Source: an uncultured euryarchaeote (GTDB taxonomy: Archaea > Thermoplasmatota > Poseidoniia > Poseidoniales > Poseidoniaceae). Taken from it: a DNA stretch of 11,328 nt. The stretch covers positions 1 through 11,328 of the forward strand of contig CALCOP010000079.1 in NCBI GenBank assembly GCA_937897365.1. The letters are read 5' to 3'. The position numbers and the translations under genes were made by a program. Shown here piece after piece: positions 7,901 to 11,328 of this stretch. The notes under the pieces are model-generated. The model did not search any database. It was not told the origin of the DNA and saw only the letters and a program-made list of their open reading frames with translations. Every line of letters starts with the position of its first letter. Position 1 is the stretch's first letter.

Positions 7901-8116
7901 ATCATAGGTTCCTTCAATCCAATCCTGCTGAAATGGAGTCATATCGTCATTACTGTCGTATTCATCACAAGTGCCAGCAGAGGATGTCGGTACATCGCAT
8001 GTGGACATGTTTGCGGCAGATGCGAAGGGTGCATAGAGGTGCAAAGTCATCAGTAATATCATCATTATTGAAATGAGATTGCCCAATACCGTCTGCTGTC
8101 CGCGACCATCCGACAT
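4970..8116 (-). CDS. Large exported, membrane-anchored surface protein of unknown family
   Basis: 1048 residues, no family recognised. A signal peptide is clear: hydrophobic core at about 11-30, with likely cleavage near FASA/ANMS (34-35). An ectodomain of about 905 residues follows, rich in beta-type alternation and Ser/Thr/Asn. A single transmembrane helix lies at about 941-963 (WYFFFLFLWKYMAIFAILLLLG), then a strongly basic stop (RRFRKKRARKKARR) and an 85-residue cytoplasmic tail ending in DDDMFN. The protein's ten cysteines fall in five local pairs (40/50, 181/205, 458/471, 610/617, 702/715), suggesting disulfides. About ten N-x-S/T sequons (36, 136, 275, 318, 401, 449, 586, 613, 718, 754) are spread over the ectodomain. 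Role inferred only as a cell-surface or envelope protein; an adhesin, S-layer-related or receptor function is possible but unproven. No clear ribosome-binding site precedes the ATG at 8116. It is divergent from the tyw2-like gene, only 19 bp away, and convergent with uvrC with no gap. Confidence 0.85.
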   Translation of the reverse strand: MSDGRGQQTVLGNLISIMMILLMTLHLYAPFASAANMSTCDVPTSSAGTCDEYDSNDDMTPFQQDWIEGTYDFTLQSTSTIRLELVWALREFNRDALGLNSNPLFSAALAADGLDENDGAPADLIRDQFDQEIAPNVTVRDKLIIEINKAIKDSVESGFGDATTTTGYFDSYTNAGITIACSTDPLTDSFDEGAAVNNVFEPPICLKSVVYISVSQDSFNLVANPNLDLERAYQGLLAMGTEVTTMFSLSGLPGHKSSYSFNPPSYATIKSVDSNGTRAARPGPPAYFAGEWEIDNRNAAIGGGNLVLPIEVEMMHRNRSDTNTVSIPPNEKALDLQIQLDLRDESSATLDFVVALHYLDEATMTDWGISMMSVAERATMKQVTSDGIRLAYHNGIVDLSNITSQFPVDTIAEGISSTIAGMETIQMNEMTWVSESVSAGLTGPVGGLNFTHRNTAGCTEVVPPTEPLHYCVKGSSAMSYENPVYLRTTSQPFSMRLLDILKENNEQENVEEFLNVLTNEDFRRVMNSGIEIETALDSSYLSAIVPSNLPPNELTLEIILPTWVQTKDGLDRITLQDSLYGDDQMNISFAGTAPYDWRNVIKNEENEVACFSNQSTCVTTAMRMDAMSFRFNEWDRSVAFEFGIDAGVSMHRIGIPQDRIPTYGEHSISMAAIPSDLLRLGIDLSSRLDSPFSKTMDLDFLCSVNSDEAFDLAICNENITFTLTSQGLVDFVARMGVVLTSYVHQSIEYLTSLNNSRFTTVDLSAFVVEFELANVGAPDLVVSDNEGISLSMKIPKVKFKLAVGGDLGEMFSGNFDSTELSLTTNAMRQTMLWPMTAMMQAFSDVLVNGVISLSGITSPTDDASVAPYTIPISTTSFLNEEFQIAFNGPLTIHMPKGIRLLDLESSAGYIDEKKVDGRQEITYNMPYGNVEDTITFRVQVTWYFFFLFLWKYMAIFAILLLLGVRRFRKKRARKKARRNYSRARSADKVSINQNEFADLAGFHSKGIHGDMESLKDYSGGAIPDAPPGQAGYGISAVRQREIDDDMFN

Positions 8117-8135
8117 AGGCAGAGGTTACCACGCC
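8117..8135. promoter_or_regulatory. 19-bp divergent spacer with the tyw2-like ribosome-binding site
   Basis: This is the whole gap between the start codons of the surface-protein gene and the tyw2-like gene. It contains AGAGG at 8121-8125 on the plus strand, 10 bases before the ATG at 8136. It is too short to hold two archaeal promoters, so the TATA elements of both genes must lie inside each other's 5' coding sequence, or one start codon is misplaced. Confidence 0.5.
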
Positions 8136-9356
8136 ATGTTCAAAGTCGTTGCTCTCCTCGCAGAGCCCATGGCCGATTCTAAAACACAATTGGTCAGTGC
8201 AAATGTGCTTCTTTGCTTGCGGGAGTTTGGGCAAGACCTTTACATGTATTTAGATGAACATGAATTGCTGGAAACCTCATTAAAACCTAAGCAGATTGGT
8301 GACCTGCTGGCAATTCCATTCAAGCCTCTCCATTTTGAATCTCAGAACATAAACACGGTGCGAGACCGTCTTGGATTCGACATTTCCAGCGACAGTATTG
8401 AACTTGAGAGAGTTGCAGATTCTCTCAATCCACATGCTCGGTTGTCGAAGGTCATCGAGACATGGCTTTCCACTTATCCAAAGGTAGATGCACAATCACT
8501 TCTTTCAAGCCTTCCAAGAAAGTGGGAATTACTCGGCGATCTCGTCATTCTTCCCGAGACCGCATTTGAATCAAAGCATTGGAAGGAGATTTTCGCACAA
8601 ATCTCATCCACTGAAAAACTCGATTTATGGCAACAGGTTACCCACGCATTGGGCGGTCAACGACTTGCTCGTCAACACCCAATAGCGAAGAATGAGAAAC
8701 GCAGTTCACAGACAGAGTTACTGTTAGGGCAGGACGGTTGGGTTGAGTTTTTGGACCATGGGATACATTTTGGATTCGATGCGACAAAAGTCATGTTTTC
8801 ATCTGGAAATGTCACCGAACGGCGACGAATTGGAATGATCGATATGCAGGGCGAGGTTGTCGTTGATGCCTTTGCTGGCGTTGGTTATTACTCACTTCAC
8901 ATGGCGTTACGAAGCAAGGCTGAGCACATCCACGCTTGCGAAATAAATCCTGATTCAATCCACGGGCTGACTTGGGCTTGTAAGGCAAACGCAGTCGAGC
9001 AAAAAATTACGATTCACCAAGGTGATAATCAAAAAACTCTGCCTCTGCTCTACGGTCAAGCCGACCGATGCCATTTGGGTATACTCCCGTCGTCACAACC
9101 GGTTTGGGAACACGCATTACGTTGCCTCAAATCAGGTGGAGGTTGGTTGCACATTCATATGAACGTCCACAAAAACGATATCGAACAATGGCAAAAATCA
9201 ACCATTGAAGTTCTGCAAAAATACGCGCAACAAATAGGCCATGGATGGGATATATCTGCACATCACCTTGAGCGTGTGAAGTGGTTTTCACCCCACATAT
9301 GGCACGTCGTCTTGGATGTTGAATGCCGAGCTGATACTACACTCATCAAGGTTTGA
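8136..9356 (+). CDS. Trm5/TYW2-family enzyme, probably tRNA(Phe) wyosine aminocarboxypropyltransferase (TYW2/Taw2-like)
   Basis: Probable tRNA-modifying enzyme of 406 residues that uses S-adenosylmethionine. TYW2/Taw2 transfers the 3-amino-3-carboxypropyl group to the tricyclic base at position 37 of tRNA(Phe). The C-terminal Rossmann domain shows MFSSGNVTERRRIG (220-233), a glycine-rich loop VDAFAGVGYYSL (243-254), HACEINPDS (266-274), GDN (296-298), LGILPSS (314-320), GGGWLHIHMNV (334-344) and a closing VKWFSPHIWHVVLDVEC (381-397). The FSSGNVTE and GILPSS signatures match TYW2 rather than the m1G37 methyltransferase Trm5, which normally has an N-L/P-P-type motif there. An LPRKWELLGDLVILP segment (126-140) matches the family's middle domain. 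The ATG at 8136 has an AGAGG site 10 bases upstream; an earlier ATG at 8073 would overlap the divergent gene by 44 bp. Its stop overlaps the cyclophilin gene's end by 11 bp. Confidence 0.85.
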   Translation: MFKVVALLAEPMADSKTQLVSANVLLCLREFGQDLYMYLDEHELLETSLKPKQIGDLLAIPFKPLHFESQNINTVRDRLGFDISSDSIELERVADSLNPHARLSKVIETWLSTYPKVDAQSLLSSLPRKWELLGDLVILPETAFESKHWKEIFAQISSTEKLDLWQQVTHALGGQRLARQHPIAKNEKRSSQTELLLGQDGWVEFLDHGIHFGFDATKVMFSSGNVTERRRIGMIDMQGEVVVDAFAGVGYYSLHMALRSKAEHIHACEINPDSIHGLTWACKANAVEQKITIHQGDNQKTLPLLYGQADRCHLGILPSSQPVWEHALRCLKSGGGWLHIHMNVHKNDIEQWQKSTIEVLQKYAQQIGHGWDISAHHLERVKWFSPHIWHVVLDVECRADTTLIKV

Positions 9357-10413
9357 CATCGACCGGTTCATCCAACAATACAGCATCCAAGGAAACGCCA
9401 GTATTGGGTTCTTGAAGCGAGAGGGGTGGGTCGATACGGGCGAAGAAAAGAAGTCCAATAATGACGCCAGCCCCGATTAAAAACGAACCCGTGAAAAGAA
9501 CAGCTGATGCATCTTTGATCCATGCGAAAAATCCAGTTTCCTCATTTGAATCTTGTTGGACGAATCGGAGGGTTCCATCGGGGTCTGATACGCCAATCAT
9601 TGCTACGGAAAGGATGGTCACTTCATACACAGGACGACCTGCAGAAGAAAATGGATTCTCAAGGTCTTCAGTCCCTGTCGGGTCATCTGAAGTCGGTGAA
9701 TTTGCGATACCTCGTATATGCGTCATACCATCTCGTACGATGCCAAACGTTGCGTATCCACCGTCGTCACGGTTTTCGGGGTCAAGTCCGTGTGCTTCTG
9801 TATCGGCAATATACCATTGAGAGTCAGCGGAATCCTGGTCTTGTCCTCGGGCCATTCCAATGGCTCCATCAACATGCGAGAGATTCTCATCGTGCTCAAG
9901 AGGAATCGTAGTTCCCGTCCCTCCACTGCCACACTGCGGACTGGTGACAGGATAAACTCCGATTCTTTTGCAAGTTGGGTCACCGGCTTGGGCGACAAAA
10001 TTTTCAATCACGCGATGGAAAAATATCCCATCATAGATGCCTGATTCGACATTTTCAATCATGTTGGCAGTCGTAATTGGTGCCCATTGCTCGAACAATT
10101 CAAGTGTAATTGTCCCGAATTCTCTCGAAGAACCGTGCGAAGGAACATATGAAACTTGGATTTCAAAAACAGCATTGCCTTGGTAGGTCTCCTTCATCGG
10201 TGTATCTTCTTCTACCGGGCCATCCACCCATAAGCTTGGGTCGATGCCAACCGAACGCCAACTCGTGTGTTCATCTGCGCCAGCAGAGCCAACTGTTCCG
10301 CAATTAATCAGAAGTAGGTTAAGGACGAGAAGCAAAGCCAAGCGTCCTTTCATACAACGCCGAGAGAGTACTCCCCCATGAATCGCTCGCTTGATTGGCT
10401 TTGAAACCGACAT
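9346..10413 (-). CDS. Extracytoplasmic membrane-anchored cyclophilin-type peptidyl-prolyl isomerase
   Basis: Prolyl cis-trans isomerase, probably acting outside the cytoplasmic membrane, 355 residues. A basic start and hydrophobic core (RLALLLVLNLLLI, 24-36) form a signal sequence or N-terminal anchor. LINC at 35-38 vaguely resembles a lipobox, but Asn before the Cys argues against it. The cyclophilin domain spans about 82-270: FGTITLELF (99-107), FFHRVIENFVAQAGDPT (131-147, with the catalytic Arg134), GAIGMARG (183-190), DSQWYI (197-202) and GYATFG (219-224). MAR and GYAxFG match bacterial PpiA more than human CypA. A Cys-containing insert (Cys148, Cys161) lies in the loop after GDPT. A C-terminal transmembrane helix lies at about 304-325, followed by a 30-residue tail. 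The ATG at 10413 has a perfect AGGAGA site 9 bases upstream; starts at 10446 or 10353 lack this. It likely helps fold exported proteins, though no partner is shown. Confidence 0.93.
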   Translation of the reverse strand: MSVSKPIKRAIHGGVLSRRCMKGRLALLLVLNLLLINCGTVGSAGADEHTSWRSVGIDPSLWVDGPVEEDTPMKETYQGNAVFEIQVSYVPSHGSSREFGTITLELFEQWAPITTANMIENVESGIYDGIFFHRVIENFVAQAGDPTCKRIGVYPVTSPQCGSGGTGTTIPLEHDENLSHVDGAIGMARGQDQDSADSQWYIADTEAHGLDPENRDDGGYATFGIVRDGMTHIRGIANSPTSDDPTGTEDLENPFSSAGRPVYEVTILSVAMIGVSDPDGTLRFVQQDSNEETGFFAWIKDASAVLFTGSFLIGAGVIIGLLFFARIDPPLSLQEPNTGVSLDAVLLDEPVDVKP

Positions 10414-10422
10414 TCTCAAAAG

Positions 10423-10428
10423 TCTCCT
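10423..10428 (-). promoter_or_regulatory. Ribosome-binding site deciding the cyclophilin start
   Basis: On the minus strand this reads AGGAGA, nine bases before the ATG at 10413. It is the strongest Shine-Dalgarno match in the window and selects this start over ATG 10446 and ATG 10353. It lies in the 25-bp spacer shared with the divergent membrane-protein gene. Confidence 0.6.
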
Positions 10429-10438
10429 AAATCCACCA

Positions 10439-10846
10439 ATGCCCATGAGCGATTTTACTTTCCTTGGACAAACCCTCCCACGACTAACACTCTTGATTGG
10501 TGGAGCATTAGTGGTTGAAGGTCTCGGGTTCTATCTGGGTACCGGAATGACAAGCATGACTTCTCTCATTCCAGCCTTCTTCGGCATTCCACTGATTGCA
10601 ATGAGTGTTATGGCTACACGTCAGCCTGAAAAATCTCACTTTTGGATGCACATTGCAGTTGTTTTTGGACTTCTCACCTTCCTCGGTGGTTTAATGGGCG
10701 TCAAAGGACTTGTGACCAACGACCTTTCCGCCTCAACAGTTGCTCAATTACTCATGCTTGTCATGGGTGGAGTTTACACTTTTGCATGTATACGATCTTT
10801 CAGGCATGCTCGAATGGCACGAGAAGCGGCGGCTGCAGAATCTTGA
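10439..10846 (+). CDS. Small four-helix integral membrane protein, function unknown
   Basis: 135 residues with four predicted transmembrane helices at about 15-35 (RLTLLIGGALVVEGLGFYLG), 42-59 (SLIPAFFGIPLIAMSVMA), 67-89 (HFWMHIAVVFGLLTFLGGLMG) and 100-118 (VAQLLMLVMGGVYTFACI), and a short basic C-terminal tail (RSFRHARMAREA). The SLIPAFFGIPL turn and the His before helix three recall a widespread family of small uncharacterised membrane proteins I remember from planctomycete and related genomes; that recollection is tentative and gives no function. The start may be ATG 10439 or the in-frame ATG 10445; a TTG at 10391 would overlap the divergent cyclophilin gene. No good ribosome-binding site is visible. 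The next gene follows in the same frame after 45 bp, so the two may be co-transcribed. Confidence 0.75.
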   Translation: MPMSDFTFLGQTLPRLTLLIGGALVVEGLGFYLGTGMTSMTSLIPAFFGIPLIAMSVMATRQPEKSHFWMHIAVVFGLLTFLGGLMGVKGLVTNDLSASTVAQLLMLVMGGVYTFACIRSFRHARMAREAAAAES

Positions 10847-10891
10847 ACGCTTAAGCGTCATGCTCTTGACGGACAAGGTATTGGACGAACT

Positions 10892-11328
10892 ATGGCTGAG
10901 GGGGCTGACCAAGATGTCAAGACCGTTCTCGATGCGGTAATTTTACCTCAGCCTGATCAAATTTTGGTCGTTACAGAAGCAGAGGGTGAAGGCCGCCGTC
11001 AGTTGAATGCTTCTGCGCTTTCTACCGTTGCCGTGGCCATAGCCTTCTTGCTGTTGGCGATGACTTTTGGAGACTCGTTGATGAACGAAGTCTACGAAGC
11101 TGAGTCAAGTCAAGATTGGTGGGATACGCCGCTTCAAGAACGCCATACTATGGATTTGCCAATGGACACAATGCGCGCCCAATTGCCTGAAAATGGGTCA
11201 TACGCACCCTTACCCTATACCGAGCATTTCATTGAGGTTGAATTACCACCAAGTGAGCAAGATGCTGGTTACCCTGGTCCTGCATTGATGCATCTCGCTC
11301 TCTGGCTACCCGATGTTCCTGAAAATAC
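10892..11328 (+). CDS. Single-pass membrane protein, 3'-truncated by window edge, function unknown
   Basis: The frame is open from ATG 10892 to the window end (145 complete codons, no stop), preceded in frame by the TGA of the upstream gene at 10844-10846. The visible part has an acidic N-terminal cytoplasmic segment of about 38 residues (MAEGADQDVKTVLDAVILPQ...), one transmembrane helix at about 42-62 (ALSTVAVAIAFLLLAMTFG), then an extracytoplasmic region rich in Pro, Glu and Trp (DWWDTPLQERHTMDLP, HFIEVELPPSEQDAGYPGP). This topology points to an N-terminally anchored protein with an outer domain continuing beyond the window. No family is recognised. A weak GGA seven to nine bases upstream may serve as ribosome-binding site. 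It lies in an envelope-protein neighbourhood with the four-helix protein and the cyclophilin. Confidence 0.75.
   Translation, partial: MAEGADQDVKTVLDAVILPQPDQILVVTEAEGEGRRQLNASALSTVAVAIAFLLLAMTFGDSLMNEVYEAESSQDWWDTPLQERHTMDLPMDTMRAQLPENGSYAPLPYTEHFIEVELPPSEQDAGYPGPALMHLALWLPDVPEN

Noticed and set aside
9461..10044. Three overlapping plus-strand reading frames (119, 129 and 108 codons)
   Set aside because: All are antisense to the cyclophilin domain, whose catalytic motifs establish the minus strand as coding.
9346..10413. Cyclophilin as a lipoprotein (LINC near residue 38)
   Set aside because: The residue before the Cys is Asn, which does not fit the usual Gly/Ala/Ser, and a C-terminal membrane helix already provides an anchor.
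10740..10940. 66-codon plus-strand reading frame across the boundary of the last two genes
   Set aside because: It overlaps the fourth membrane helix of one gene and the start of the next in a different frame; both real genes have coherent membrane topology.
1..11328. CRISPR array, tRNA, insertion sequence or defence-system genes
   Set aside because: No regularly spaced repeats, no cloverleaf-like segment in the short spacers, and no transposase, nuclease-toxin or Cas-like motifs were seen.

Overview
The window looks like chromosome of a mesophilic archaeon, most likely a surface-ocean euryarchaeon such as Marine Group II (Poseidoniales). This is an inference, not a marker-gene assignment. 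It rests on a tRNA wyosine-pathway enzyme of the TYW2/Taw2 type (an archaeal and eukaryotic family), secreted proteins anchored by a C-terminal membrane helix with a very basic stop-transfer tail, extremely short spacers, and a bacterial-style UvrC plus a photolyase, as expected of a sunlit mesophile. Base composition looks even throughout. I see no tRNA, rRNA, CRISPR array, insertion sequence or prophage gene, and no stretch over 300 bases lacks a gene.

Layout. Bases 1-198 hold the 3' end of an unrecognised plus-strand gene. It is followed by a cryptochrome/photolyase-family gene (236-1726). Converging on it is a minus-strand three-gene run, read from 3144 down to 1731: a DsrE-like protein, an SRPBCC (START/Bet v1-like) protein and a cysteine-free thioredoxin-fold protein resembling ATP10. 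A 97-bp divergent spacer separates this run from uvrC (3242-4969). The uvrC stop codon directly abuts the stop of a 1048-residue exported surface protein on the minus strand (4970-8116). Its start lies only 19 bp from the start of the divergent tyw2-like gene (8136-9356). That gene overlaps by 11 bp the 3' end of a minus-strand, membrane-anchored extracytoplasmic cyclophilin (9346-10413). Divergent from the cyclophilin are a small four-helix membrane protein (10439-10846) and a single-pass membrane protein cut by the window end (10892-11328).

How the genes fit together. Two themes stand out. The first half is about UV and probably redox stress: light-dependent repair (photolyase), nucleotide excision (UvrC) and a small cassette of redox- or ligand-binding-fold proteins beside the photolyase. 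The second half is dominated by the cell envelope: a large disulfide-rich, potentially N-glycosylated surface protein, an exported prolyl isomerase that could help fold such proteins, and two small membrane proteins. The tRNA-modification gene sits among them with no obvious link. The most novel item is the 1048-residue surface protein, for which I recognise no family. The most testable oddities are the photolyase's altered flavin pocket and the tightly packed convergent and divergent gene boundaries.
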